Made by a program: the position numbers and the translations under genes. Shown in pieces: positions 25,109-36,450 of a stretch of DNA of 64,000 bases. Numbering within the stretch: position 1 is the first letter of the stretch; every line of letters starts with the position of its first letter. This DNA comes from Euclidia mi (taxonomy: Eukaryota > Arthropoda > Insecta > Lepidoptera > Erebidae). The notes below the pieces were generated by a model. It ran no database searches. It was given only the letters and a program-made list of their open reading frames with translations, and was not told the DNA's origin. Where the stretch lies: contig OX123186.2 of assembly GCA_944739405.2 (NCBI GenBank), positions 38,611,551 to 38,675,550 of the forward strand, written 5' to 3'.

Positions 25109-25165
25109 ATCTATACCTACTTATATTATAAAGCTGAAAAGGTTGTTTGTTTGCTTAGCTTAGAG
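25109..25165 (+). repeat. Helitron-like 5' end fragment
   Basis: Begins TCTATACCTACTTATATTAT after an A, the usual 5' TC end of small lepidopteran Helitrons, and continues with GTTTGTTTG text; truncated after about 55 bp. Confidence 0.4.
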
Positions 25166-25189
25166 CGGTTTCAAATTAACGTTTTATAC

Positions 25190-25385
25190 GTCAAAGTCAA
25201 AATCATTTATTCATCTAGGTCACAAGGTGACGCTTATGAACGTCAATTTTAAAATTAAATTACTTAATACTTCTACATTTACATTTACTGCCTCGTTCGC
25301 AAAGCAATAGGTAGAACCACGAGAAAGAACGGGCAATAAAACTCGTGGCCACTCTTTTAAATCGCCAATATTATGGTACATATTT
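25190..25385 (-). repeat. LINE-derived dispersed repeat fragment
   Basis: The plus strand contains 'gtcaaagtcaaaatcattta' at the left end and 'acgagaaagaacgggcaata' to the right. I recognise this as a common lepidopteran repeat whose minus-strand 3' end is a (TTTGAC)n-like tail. Non-coding here. Confidence 0.45.
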
Positions 25386-25926
25386 TTGTTTTTGTAAGGA
25401 GCTGCAACAGTTTCACATTGTACTTAATTACTTGTAAGTAGTAAATAGTAACAGACATAATACTTAAGCAATTAATGCAGTTACTAAATGAAGTGCCTTA
25501 GTTAGCCTTCCAATGTGAATATTGTGTAACAGGAGCATCCACTTACGTCTTATAATGTAGGCAACTCGCGACCATGTTCAGAACTATGGTGGAAATGTAT
25601 GTTACAGAAGTGACTGTATATGAATACACAAAAATTACAAAAACATTAGTAATTTAAAGCCCATGATTACGTGCGTATAAGCTCGTTTTTGGAAGCCCCT
25701 GTAGGCGCGTATATGCGCGCCTTTGGGCATACGCACAACTCGTACGAACGTTGACGCGCTTCTTAACTCGTATAAACACGAGCCGTCAAAATCCATGTTG
25801 ACACTGATAAGGGCGGTTTCAGATTAGCGTATTTTTCTGCGCGTATGCGGTCGTTTCAACAAACGCGCTTACACGCGCGCTACATTACGCTCTTAAAAAA
25901 ACCAGACTCACGTAAACGGGCGTGTT

Positions 25927-26041
25927 TGTTCCTTGGGGACCGTAAGGGTGCACTAAGAAGGGATTTCCCGAAATTCCCACGGGATCGGCCAAAACGGGTA
26001 AATTTAAAAAAAATGCAGGCGTGGCTGCTGGCGTCCTCTAG
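25927..26041 (+). mobile_element. Helitron-like element, 3' fragment
   Basis: Same family as 38500-38707: shares the 'gtgcactaagaagggatttc' and 'gctgctggcgtcctctag' text and ends in CTAG (26038-26041) followed by T. The 5' half is missing. Confidence 0.6.
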
Positions 26042-27990
26042 TTTAGTATAAATTCTGTAAACACGTGTTTATAAATTGCAGAGTATTTATTTAATATGAG
26101 AAAGCTAATGTCTTGGTACTAAAATATGAGAGGTATTATAATAATATGGTCCGAGTATGAGGCGATCTTACACTGAAATTCTCATAAAGGTGAAATGGAA
26201 CCCTCCAGCGGTCACACAGATTATGCATCCCTAGAACTTCTAAATGGCTTTGCCTAAGGTGCTTGTTTCCTCTAAGCTATTCATAAAAATATTTTTTGAC
26301 GTGAGCTTCTTAGAGAAGGGAAGTGGATTAATTATTTTCAAATCCTTAAATACACTACTGATAAAATTCGTTGCGGTTTTCGACTGTTCCAGCTTATCCT
26401 GAAACCTCACAAGATTCTAATTCGGTGTCTAAAGTCACTGCTGCTAAATCTGAATACACATGTGATACAGTAGAGGGATTGAGGAAGCAATTAGATCCAA
26501 AAAATATGTAAAACGTATGGGATATCCTTACCAAGCACTACCTTTAACTTGAATGTCACTTTTAAATAAAACATCAATGAACGAATAACGACACGTAGAA
26601 ACATGGTATGCGGTATTGATAATATACAGACTAATATATTTGACTACAATGCTTCAAACTATTTTTCAGATTTGAAGAATAGACCAGAACTATTAAATTG
26701 ATTGTACTGCATAGCACTGTCTTTCGATTTTATTCATGAAAATGAAATGTTACAAAAAACTGAATTGAATGAAATACATTTATCTTATGCTTCTCATTGA
26801 AATATTCGTGCAGACATCCATAGCCCCAACTAATTAAAAGAAGCTGATACTTTTACCATTATGCATTACTAGCTACGTTCAATTCTACATTGCAAATCCA
26901 ACTTCTACAAAGTTGCTAATGAGAACCAGTAGGTACCTACTACCTCCTTAGTTTACCTAAAAAGTTTCAATTCAAGTTCAGACCCAAGTTTTGGATTTAA
27001 CTTGTACTTTAGCTAACAGAAAACACATGTCTGTGTTTGCCTTAATCCTTATAAGGCCGTGTTTCAAACTTAAAGTGAAAGAGTTTTTGTTTGAATTAAA
27101 TTTTGAAATTATAATTTAATGATTTAGCATGAATTAGTCTGTTCGGCGTAGCTCAACCAAAAAAGTACAATCCACGCACAAAATAGTCAGCCTTATCGTC
27201 ATCAAATGATTGCATTGCATTCAAAAAGATCAGTGATAAAAAGGTAATAATATGAAAGCACCACTTTTTAAGAACAAACTTTCGATTCGACTCGAGAAAC
27301 TTCAATTGTCCTGAGTTGAGATTTCCTACACCGGTTAGCAAAAGATCATTCAGAATCAACAAATTAATCCGCACATAACTTTGAAACGTCACTGATACGC
27401 GCTGTGTGTCTCAACCCCTCTACGTAGCAGTCCGATGGTCTCTTCTCACTAGGCTATCGATGTTAATTTCTGGATGTAATACCAATTGCTTCATCAAATT
27501 GACAAGTAACATTTCAATTCTTTAGGGTGTGAAATATTTATAATTCAGCTTGCAAGATTTGGCCGACACACAGCAACCAAACATTAAAAGGCAAGTAAAA
27601 AAAAGTTTGTTTGTCACGTTGTCCAACTCTATATTAGTGTGTCCATGTGGCACAGACGATTTATCTTCGACTACTGAATATGTCTCAGTGTTGATAAAAA
27701 GTGGCTGTTGAAATTTAGACACATATTTTAAGCATGTGTGTTTGAGAGACATAGAGAGAAAAAGAGACATAGCAAGAAATGAAAAGTATTTTATATTTAA
27801 CCCAATTTTATCTACATGTATATTTTATGTTGAACTGTATGTTATGCAATTTAGGAAACTTCATATTGTTCACTTTTGATTATTGTATGATTATAAAAGT
27901 TGGCTGTTACAAATACATGATACCAATAAACTGGCCTAATGATAAAGCGCAAATGTCACCCTAAGAGGGCAATAAATACGAACAATAGCG
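26042..27990. other. No gene recognised
   Basis: About 1.9 kb of AT-rich DNA. Short open frames at 27153-27392 and 27522-27770 carry no recognisable motif. Confidence 0.4.
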
Positions 27991-27997
27991 CATTTTT

Positions 27998-28080
27998 AGG
28001 GTTCCGTACCTCGAAAGGAAAAAACGGAACCCTTATAGGATCACTTTGTTGTCCGTCCGTCTGTCAAGACCCTTTTTCTC
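27998..28080 (+). repeat. Terminal part of GGGTTCCGTAC repeat family
   Basis: AGGGTTCCGTAC at 27998, followed 20 bases later by ACGGAACCC, forms a 9-bp hairpin; then a 'ccgtccgtctgtc' run. This is the head of a widespread lepidopteran repeat. The complementary end, TACGGAACCCT, appears at 32339. Confidence 0.55.
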
Positions 28081-28082
28081 AG

Positions 28083-30180
28083 GAATGCGTGGAGGTATCA
28101 AACTGAAATTTATACTAAATACTCAAATCTACGGTTCTATAGAGCTGTAAAAAATTCAAACTTCTAATCCAACGCAATCAAAAGATACAGCCGATTATGC
28201 TGCAAATTGCAGCATATTTTCAAACTCGCATTGGAATCAAAACCTATAGGGTACTTCCCGTGAACTCAGAATCTTGAAATTTGGTACGAAGCAACGTCTT
28301 ATATCACATATAAAGGAAAAATTGCGAAAACCGTAAATTTTTTGTTACAGCATATAAAAAAATATTTTTAATAAATTTAAAGTTACTACCCCTTTCTCTT
28401 GAACGCGTGGAAGTATTAAATTGAAATTCATATCAAATACTCAACTACATAACACCGTTAGGCTGCAGCAAAATCAAGCTTCTATGTCGACGCAATCAAA
28501 AGAAAGAGCAATATAAGCATATTTTCAAACTCTCGGCTACTCGCATTGGAATCAAAACCTATAGGGTACTTGCCGTGAACTCAAAATCTTGAAATTTGGT
28601 ACCAAGCAACGTCTTATTTCACATACAAAGGAAAAATTGCGAAAACCGTAATTTTTTTGTTACAGCATATAAAAAAATATTTTTAATAAATTTAAAGTTA
28701 CTACCCCTTTCTCTTGAACGCCTGGAAGTATTAAATTGAAATTCATATCAAATACTCAACTACATAACACCGTTAGGCTGCAGCAAAATCAAGCTTCTAT
28801 GTCGACGCAATCAAAAGAAAGAGCAATATAAGCATATTTTCAAACTCGCGGCTACTCGCATTGGAATCAAAACCTATAAGGTACTTCCCGTGAACTCAAA
28901 ATCTTGAAATTTGGTGCCAAGCAACGTCTTATATCACATACAAAGGAAAATTGCGAAAACCGTAAATTTTTAGTTACAGCATATAAAAAAATATTCTTAA
29001 TAAATTTAAAGTTACTACCCCTTTCTCTTGAACGCGTAGAGGTATTAAATTGATATTCATATCAAATACTCAGGCATATAATACCGTGAGGCTATAACAA
29101 AATCAAACTTCTATGTCTACCCATTAAAAAGGAAGAGCAATATAATCATCTTTTCAAACTCGCGATTACTCGCAAGGGAATCTAAGCCTACAGGGTACTT
29201 CCCGTGAACTCAAAATCTTGAAAATTGGTACGAAGCAACGTCTTATATCACATATAAAGGAAAAATTACGAAAACCTTACATTTTTTGTTACATCATATA
29301 ATAATTTTTTTTTAATAAATTTAAAGTTACTACCCCTTTCTCTTGAACGCGTAGAGGTACTAAAATGAAATTCATATCAAATACTCAGGTATATAATACC
29401 GTTAAGCGCTATTTAGACGAAGAGAGTTTCTCGCACGTTTCGTACGAGAAATCGTATACTACTATCGCAAGCAATAATCGCCATAACATTATCGTATCTA
29501 AATGTTTACATTCAGGCAAGAACTAAATTCTCGCCTGCGATTATATCATACGAGATTCGCATATGACTTATCGCTAGGCGATAATTACCTGCGTCTGTTT
29601 ACACAGCGAAATTATAGTAAGAAGATTCTGGCTTACGAGAAGCTCGACTCGTATAAACACGATCTCGTATGACATTTTTGCAAGTTCATACGAGTATCGT
29701 ACAAATCGGTTTGAACCGTTTTCAGTGCGAGATTCGTCATTCGAGTTTAGTGCTTACTAGAGGGTATTTGTTCTCAAAAATGATACTAAAATCACTGCAC
29801 TCATGGTAGCAACTGACACAAAATCTCGAATACGATTATTGCTTTGAAATTCTGTTTACACGGACACAATCAATATTCCTTGCGAGGCAATTGTCGCCAA
29901 ACTGAAGGAGCGAGAAATGTGTATGTTTAGACGAAGATTTTTTTTTATATTCTTTCGATACTCGCATCTTCGAGTCGAGAAACTCTCTCCGTCTAAATGG
30001 GCCTTTAGGCTGTAACAAAATCAAACTTCTATGTCTACGCAATCAAAAGAAAGAGCAATATAATCATATTTTCAAACTCGCGACTACTCGCAAGGGAATC
30101 AAAACCTACAGGGAACTACCCGTGAACTAAAAATCTTGAAATTTGGTACGAAGCAATGTCTTATCGCACAGATAAAGGAT
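28083..30180 (+). repeat. Five-unit tandem repeat, period about 314 bp
   Basis: The string around GAACGCGTGGAAGTATTAAA recurs at 28083 (variant), 28401, 28716, 29030 and 29345, spacing 318, 315, 314 and 315 bp. Units 2 and 3 are nearly identical; units 1, 4 and 5 are more diverged. The fifth unit is split by a TTA-flanked MITE (29405-30004) and resumes at 30008. No coding capacity. The array follows directly on the GGGTTCCGTAC repeat head. Confidence 0.85.
29405..30004. mobile_element. MITE with ~30-bp TIRs and TTA TSD
   Basis: Ends are inverted: left AGCGCTATTTAGACG... GAGAGTTTCTCG, right CGAGAAACTCTC... CGTCTAAATGGGCCT, pairing over about 30 bp with a few mismatches. TTA occurs at 29402-29404 and 30005-30007, and removing the element plus one TTA restores the tandem-repeat text seen in neighbouring units. 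A 3-bp TWA target fits PIF/Harbinger-type transposition. No ORF of note inside. Confidence 0.8.
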
Positions 30181-30272
30181 GCGGAAGGCTGAGGACCGTG
30201 TACTGTGGTGCGTATTGGGAGAGGCCTATGTCCAGCAGTGGACTGCGATAGGCTGATTGAGATTGAGATATC
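30178..30272 (+). repeat. Lepidopteran 'gtccagcagtgga' repeat
   Basis: 'gagaggcctatgtccagcag' followed by 'tggactgcgataggctga' is the 3' part of a very common lepidopteran retroposon, ending in GATTGAGATTGAG. It abuts the end of the tandem array. Confidence 0.6.
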
Positions 30273-30470
30273 AAATAATTATTACATAGTCTTCAAACCT
30301 TTTTGCTAATTATTCTGTTTGACGACCAGCCAGCTCACTATGACATACGCGCTCTTTTGTAACCGAATTGAGGACATGGTGTGGACAGTATAACATACTA
30401 TCACAATATAATTATGGCTATAGTTGCATTAACTATCAACGAAAATACTATTTAACATAGTATAATACCT

Positions 30471-31046
30471 ATGCCTCCCGATGGAAGTTGTTTATTTCAT
30501 GCAATAGCGTTCTCTATTTATAATACCACTAATTTTGAACAAACACAAATACTAAGGACCACAATACTTGTTTATATTTATAATAACTAGGACGAGTTTC
30601 ATTTATATACAAGCGATGCCCGGAGAGGTCCTTTCTCTTCACGACATGAGTACAAAGCTACGATGCTCCAATCCTCTAGCTAAGCGGTACTGCTGAGGTG
30701 AAGGCAGCAGGATGTTTGTATCCAGCGACGTTCGAAGTGTATGAACGTAATACGGGTATTCTGAGGGGTGTATTTTGGCAGAGAAGAATATGCAATAAAG
30801 CGTTTACTTCTTTAAGGCAATTTATCATCAGGTCATTATGATTTTTGTTAGCCAATTGTGTGCGAAAGATTTCTTAATAATACATACAATCATATTAAGG
30901 TAAGCTTGGTAAAAAAAACTCTAGATTCAAAGGTTAGCCGTCCTAAACGCAATAAAAGTGGTCGTCCTAAAAAATCTAAAATGTACTGCTCAGAACAAGA
31001 ACGGCCAGCTGTAGCGTTGCATAAATACAACAATAAACGGCAGTAA
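30471..31046 (+). pseudogene. OTU-type cysteine protease domain relic
   Basis: Decayed OTU (ovarian tumour) deubiquitinase-like domain. At 30471 the frame reads MPPDGSCLFHAIAFSIYN; DGSC (30480-30491) holds the catalytic Asp-Cys pair and CLFHAIA matches the helix after it. Downstream AEVKAAGCLYPATFEVYER (about 30690) and, in a shifted frame, GNLSSGHYD (30816-30842) give the strand and catalytic His of the family. Stops and frameshifts separate the parts. A basic linker follows (SRPKRNKSGRPKKSK near 30940). OTU domains are carried by some Helitron/Helentron transposons, which fits the endonuclease remnant just downstream; a host OTU pseudogene is less likely. Confidence 0.6.
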
Positions 31047-31054
31047 CCTCAATA

Positions 31055-31310
31055 GGTAAAATTCATGTTCTCGTCTGATTGTCGTGGGAGACTTCAATAT
31101 TGATTTTAGAATGAATCCCCAAAATGGAATTTCTACATATTTTTCATCTATAAACATGTTTCCGTTAATAAACACTAGCACAACACGAAGTAGTACAACT
31201 AAAGATTATCTTTTTATCGAACTTCAATATTCAATGTGGTACTATTCCTACCTTTTTCAGTCACCAGGTCCACTAGGGTTTACAGGTCTGGTTCAAATTT
31301 GATACTTAAT
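31055..31310 (+). pseudogene. Endonuclease (GDFNID) domain relic
   Basis: Reads RLIVVGDFNIDFRMN, with GDFNID at 31087-31104, then LINTSTTRSSTTKDYLFI, the EEP-type apurinic endonuclease core where D-x-N is catalytic and a T-R-x-x-x-T-x-D-x-F block follows. Only this C-terminal half survives. It sits about 40 bp after the OTU linker. Helentrons encode OTU and endonuclease modules downstream of their helicase, so I read both as one element with internal loss. A LINE endonuclease is the alternative. Confidence 0.55.
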
Positions 31311-31384
31311 TCCATACTTTAAAATTTTCATCTCCATTTTTATGTTTTTTTTTTTAATTTACATAACGTATCACATCTTTACAT

Positions 31385-31655
31385 ACATCACGCCTTTTTA
31401 TCCCCGAAGGGGTATGCAGAGGTGTATTACACACCCACACTTCGCCAGTTATGTTTCGGTCCCAATGTAATAGGGGGCAAGCATAGGTATTGCCATTTAC
31501 CGGGCACATTACTTAGCGAGCGATAATTAACGTTTTAAACACCTACACATGTAACTCCGAAAAGTCAGTGATGTGTGCCCGGGGTACCTGGGGATCGAAC
31601 CCGAGATGATCGTCTCGGCAGTCCGTTACGTACACCACTGGGCTATCGCCGCTTA
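31385..31655 (-). repeat. tRNA-derived SINE, nearly full
   Basis: On the minus strand it starts with GCGATAGCCCAGTGGTGT (A-box-like) and GGTTCGATCCC (B box), then a 'cggagttacatgtgtaggtg' body, and ends in the GCCTACCCCTTCGGGG-type tail region with ATGTATGTAA. This is the most complete of the three copies of this family in the window. Confidence 0.75.
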
Positions 31656-31989
31656 CTTATTTTTGTTATTTTTTTTTTAAGAATATTAATTATTGTTTTA
31701 TTTTGTGTGCAAATAGTCACCTAGTAATAGTTTTATTTTCATCGCAAATAAATACTATAATTATTAAAAATACTTTAAATATTTTTGTTACAGATTTCTA
31801 ATAGTCACTAAAAACTTTGTGAATCAATAACTTTTAAAAAATATCACCAACATTCATCAGCAGACTTTTGCAAGGCTGCTGCAAGGCTAGTATAGGTATT
31901 TAAGTTATATTATAAAATAAGCGATATATGTTAATATAAAATAAAGGATGATAGTAGATATATAGGGTTCCCACCAAGAACTTTGGGTC

Positions 31990-32192
31990 CCAAGCCAACC
32001 TCAACTGCAAGTGGTGCACCTGCCGATCAACGGACGAGGCTCTGGCAAACAAAATATCCCGATAAGCGGCAATAGGCTCGCCACCTATTACGTGGAATCA
32101 AAACACTGGCGAAAAGTGGGCGTTTAATATGCCTCTGCCTACCCCTTCGGAGAAACAGGCGTGAGTCTATGTATATATGTATGTAAAATAAA
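31990..32192 (+). repeat. SINE copy, 5' part diverged
   Basis: From about 32078 it reads 'aataggctcgccacctattacg' and then 'tgcctctgcctaccccttcg', ending in repeated ATGTATGT; this is the same family as 31385-31655 but in the plus orientation. The upstream 90 bp are too diverged to place. Confidence 0.6.
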
Positions 32193-32335
32193 GGATGTTT
32201 GATTACAAACGACAAAGAGGCCTTTTTCTATAATTTATGCACCTCCAGCTTCCCATACTGTAATGTCATGGTTTTCATTTTGCAATAAAAATACCATAAC
32301 TATGACTGGTGAACTTTTACTTAAATACCTACAGG

Positions 32336-32396
32336 TTTGTACGGAACCCTCGGTGCGCGAGTCCGACTCGCACTTGACCGGTTTTTTTTTAAGTTG
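32336..32396 (+). repeat. Other terminus of GGGTTCCGTAC repeat family
   Basis: TACGGAACCCT is followed by a small hairpin (GCGAGT-CCG-ACTCGC) and 'acttgaccgg' with a T run. This is the opposite end of the family seen at 27998, in inverted relation to it. Confidence 0.55.
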
Positions 32397-33148
32397 AGAA
32401 ACTATTTACTACATAACCATACATATAGAGGATGCCCTCAGCTATGCCCGCAATATTTTTCGCCCCATCCCGTGGTTATTTCGTAAAAATCCCTTCTTAG
32501 TGCACCTTTACGTTCCTCAAGGAATATACATGCCAAAGAACAATGGCAAGTTCCCATACAACACTTTATTTGAAATCGATTTGCAGCGTCTATGTATGAA
32601 AAAATGTTAAAAACAAAGGGGTTCTATTCCTTAAACATAATCATCAAGAGTTTTTATTTTAGGAGGCCGTACAAAAAAGATATGAACATTGTTTATATTT
32701 TAAGGTTATGTTAATAGAAAACAACTTTGTAACTACACAAATGCATTAAATACATTAAGATAGGGGCGGAGATGTGCAAAAAGCATTGATAGGATATACC
32801 TAGACTGATTCAAGATCAGTGTCTTGATAAGTACCTAATGTTACAAAATCAAAGTTCCATCACGAAATAGGGATGTAGACTATGTAGGATTTATGTAATC
32901 CTTTATCTTTCACAATTTTATTGAGTATTAGAGTCCCGCGCATTATGAGGCCATGGCGACGTCGCCAGCTACCGTAAAATTTATATTGAAATGTATGGTA
33001 CCTAGCTCACTTGGCCACGGTTTGGCAGCCATAGGTACATTTCAATATAAACTGTTTGGATACGCAGCCGTCTCTTAAGATTAGACGTCATGGCATGATG
33101 TTAGATCTCTCTAATAAATAGGTACAAGTCACTTGCTTTTATAAGGAA
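32397..33148. other. Intervening DNA with a partial Helitron-like fragment
   Basis: 32462-32535 resembles the 38500-38707 Helitron-like family ('cccttcttagtgcacct') but is diverged and lacks ends. A hairpin at 32980-33051 is listed separately. No gene seen. Confidence 0.4.
32980..33051. other. 72-bp hairpin
   Basis: A perfect 16-bp inverted repeat, TTTATATTGAAATGTA at 32980-32995 and its reverse complement at 33036-33051, with an inner TACCTA/TAGGTA pairing. Size is compatible with a pre-miRNA-like fold or a small palindromic repeat; no other evidence for a function. Confidence 0.4.
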
Positions 33149-33338
33149 CTAGCTTTTGCCCGCGTGGAAGTCGAAAATTATCCCACAGGAACTCAATACC
33201 AGGATAAAAGTATACTATATCCTATTCCAGGTTATGGTCTATCTGTGCGCCTAGTTTCATTCTAATGGGTTCAGTAGTTTTTTCGTGCGTAACAAACAGA
33301 CAAACAAATAAACATCGCATTTATAATATTAGTAAGGA
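33149..33338 (-). mobile_element. 190-bp Helitron-like element
   Basis: On the minus strand it starts TCCTTACTAATATTATAAAT and ends GCGGGCAAAAGCTAG. The flanking host bases are A on the left and T on the right (33148, 33339), with no TSD, as for Helitrons (TC...CTRR between A and T). I recognise the family as a common short lepidopteran repeat. Non-coding. Confidence 0.65.
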
Positions 33339-33585
33339 TAAGGATAAGGGATCTCTCTTAGTGCGCCACCAACAGGCATGACAAACCTTATCTGAAGGTG
33401 ACAGCTGCAAATGAAATAAAGGAATGTTTTTGTAATCAAATACTTACTCCATAATTGATAAAAAACAGACAATTTGTATTAGATTGCTTTAAAAGAACTT
33501 AACAAAAGACTTATTAAACTCTTTAGTAATAAAAAACAGCAAAAGGATTTATTATTTAATAAATACTAATTAAAGATGATTGGAC

Positions 33586-33828
33586 CTGACGTGGTTCTAT
33601 TTGGATAATATTTATCATGTTCTGTTGTAGTTCGGTCGGGCTATCTTTTAATATTTTGTCACTTCTCCTTCGTACTAATGCACATCCACACAGAAGGCAC
33701 ACATTTCTATGGCCTCGTGGACACGTTCCAGTCTGTTCACCTTCATTAGCATCTTGCTGCAAACTCTGATTTACTCAATCCATAGCGAGTTCCCAACATG
33801 CTTCACAAACAAAATCATCATCAGTAAT
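33586..33828 (-). pseudogene. Phase-0 cysteine-rich exon with one stop
   Basis: On the minus strand a pyrimidine-rich tract and AG lie directly before position 33828, and CAG|GT follows at 33586/33585, defining a 243-bp exon of exactly 81 codons. It reads ITDDDFVCEACWELAM, then after a TGA at codon 18 continues VNQSLQQ, and later RNVCLLCGCALVRRRSDKIL and MINIIQIEPRQ. The paired CxxC motifs suggest a zinc-binding fold, and similar text occurs in multi-copy lepidopteran proteins I cannot name. Length and phase suit a repeat exon in a larger gene. The in-frame stop suggests a pseudo-exon. Confidence 0.4.
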
Positions 33829-36316
33829 CTAAAAATTAAGAAAAGCAATTATTACTACAGGCAAAGAAAACGCATCACACTACATTTAGATAGACTAATG
33901 TTACCGAATTTTGTAAGATTTTAAACTGCTTTGAAAATTCACTGAAACTTACTAACGCTAAATTGGTAAGTATAATAATGTTTAAAAACTTACGATATGT
34001 AGATAAACCCAGTTGCAAAGCAAAGTACAAACTCTTGTGTTCTGATCTAAGATGCAATATCGCCGGACAGTATTGACGCAAATGTTACAATTCACGCACA
34101 ATATGCGTGTAGGCCTGCTACTTCGCATCATAACAAAATCTTAAGGCACAATCGAAGTCCGTGTAGAAAAAGCTATAGGTCCAGATGTTTTGAGCGCAGA
34201 TAGTCCGTAGGAAAGCACAAGTCGTCGTATGGGGCAGCGAATTAAGTCCAGGGGGTAAGCAAGAATCAAAAATAAAGATAATTCAACAAAAAACTGCGAA
34301 AACAACGAGAACACTACCAAACAAGCTTTTCAGAAAGAAAAGAACGTTGACAATGTCACAGATTATAGTTGGTGCCACGAGAAGATAGACTTTTTGCAAA
34401 CACACATTCAGGGCTTCACAACCATTGTTTCTAACAGTTGTTTTTGAGATTTTATGCCTTAGTGAACTTTTATGCTTTTTTAACAGTAGTTTTTTTGTTT
34501 CAATGCTCAATTATGCTACTAAGTATTCGAATTTATATTTTATTATCTATGACTTCTTGTCGTGACTATTTTTTTCTAATTTTACAAAGATAAACATATT
34601 ATTTTGTGTTTGAATTTCCCAGAAGTATTTTCATGAATTTGCCGCTTCTTTTTAGTTTTTACACGTAAGTAATTCTGTAAATGCAAGACAACAAAAGAGA
34701 GCCATGTATGTCAATAATAGAGTATGGTACTCGATCGTATAGTCAATAGCTAAGCTATCGTAAAATATAAAAATATCACTAATGAATAATATTACAGAGC
34801 ACTAGCTAGTACATTACATTAAAATGTTTAGGCATAGAGATTTTACATTGTGTATGAATGAAAACGTCACAATAAACTTAAACAAAATCGTTATATAATA
34901 GTTTGCCATCTGCAATTCTGCATCCGCTTTTCCGAGATGCCGACCGTAGGACGAGCATTGCGACACCAAAAATATTCTTAACATCCAAAAAATATGTTTT
35001 ATCCTCTGATAAATGCCTAAGAATGAAAAAAATTTAATGGGTTAACGCAAAAGGTTGACATTCCAGGCGTCTGATATATTCCGGTACCACAAAACACTGT
35101 TGGCAGCGCATATATCGATAAAAAGCCGATCAATTGACATATTACTTTGCTATGACACATATTTGTGTACCGTTGCGCTCATTGGATTTGACATTATTTG
35201 TTTTTGACAGATCTGTCGCTAAGTTACTTAGTAGAAATTCTTTGTTTCAAAAAGTCTATGTTCTCGTGGCACGGTCTATAGGGATCATAGACAAGGGCAA
35301 GGAGTAAGGATACTGACAATGTAGACATTTTCACTTAGTGTTGTCATTATCTTTCAATTGCCTACTGATACCTCTAATTAAATGATATCTCAGATCTATA
35401 TTAAATAAAAATATATTTATATCATAAATAAAATCTTCTTTTTATATAATATAATATACATAAAATATTTTTTTAACATTATCGTGAATTGTTTTTTTCT
35501 ATTAAACAAATACGATTGTTTTGTAAATGGTATCTCTGAAAATGGCATTAAACAAGCACCGGAAATGAATGTATTCAATAAATAGTTTATCAATTTAGAT
35601 AATATAACGTACGCTTTTATACTTGAAACTAAAAACGTACAAAATACGAAATAATTATATTAATAAGTTTTTCATAAGTTACGTTTATAGACGCTTCTAA
35701 CACTTCACAGGTATAATCCTGCCATTGTTCTTTTAGCTTCTCGTGCCCAATAGTTTTGACTGTACCTTGTCTGTCAGTCAGTCAGTAACGCAAGGATTTT
35801 ATATAAACAGATCAAACAACTATGGACCATTTTTTTCAATAAAAACATGATTTTTGCGTTATTAAATTATTATTTTGGGTTGCAACTTTTTTATGATCAC
35901 CAATCACTTTAAAACAAAACAACCACTAAATGATAAAGGCTTATAAATACAAATTACATATTTATTTATATATTTAGCTCTTAAAATCATACAGAATAAT
36001 TATATCATAATACTAAATTACAGTCATCACAAATAACATAGTGCCCAAACTTCTGCTATTTTAAAAGTAACCTTGTAAGTTTTACGAAAAATATATAAAA
36101 ACTATGTTGGGCTCAAAGTAATACATCACTGCAAGTTTAATATATTATCTCTCGATGTGACCTCTCCTTAATTTCCCAGTCTCGACGCCAATATTAATCA
36201 GAAACATATAAAACTGGGATCAACATTACGTTCGAAGACACTTTGCTGGTTCTAGGGCAAAGTTTTAACGAGTCTGTATCTATCGTAAACTACGACCTTT
36301 GCATATATTATTATAT
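33829..36316. other. No gene recognised
   Basis: AT-rich. 35740-35812 holds a diverged end fragment of the 38500-38707 Helitron-like family ('gtctgtcagtcagtcagtaacg'). No coding motif seen. Confidence 0.4.
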
Positions 36317-36450
36317 TGTTACTAGCTGTCTGAGCAAACGTTGCTTTTATATATACTGGATTATTATATATTTTACTAGTTGGCTAGGCAAACTTCGTAC
36401 CGCCTGTTGCTTTTAATATATTTTCTATATTTTTTAAAGTATTTTCTGCA
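36317..36450. repeat. Two CTAG-ended repeat fragments
   Basis: Two head-to-tail fragments of related text begin with ACTAGCTG and ACTAGTTG and continue with GGCAAAC or GAGCAAAC, like 3' ends of minus-strand Helitron-like repeats. Too short to assign. Confidence 0.25.

Noticed and set aside
25640..25900. MITE suggested by repeated GGCGGTTTCAGATTAGCG text (25160 and 25812)
   Set aside because: Two direct, not inverted, copies; no matching inverted end or TSD found.
34110..34260. Possible RT fragment (KAIGPDVL-like)
   Set aside because: A single short string without neighbouring RT motifs.
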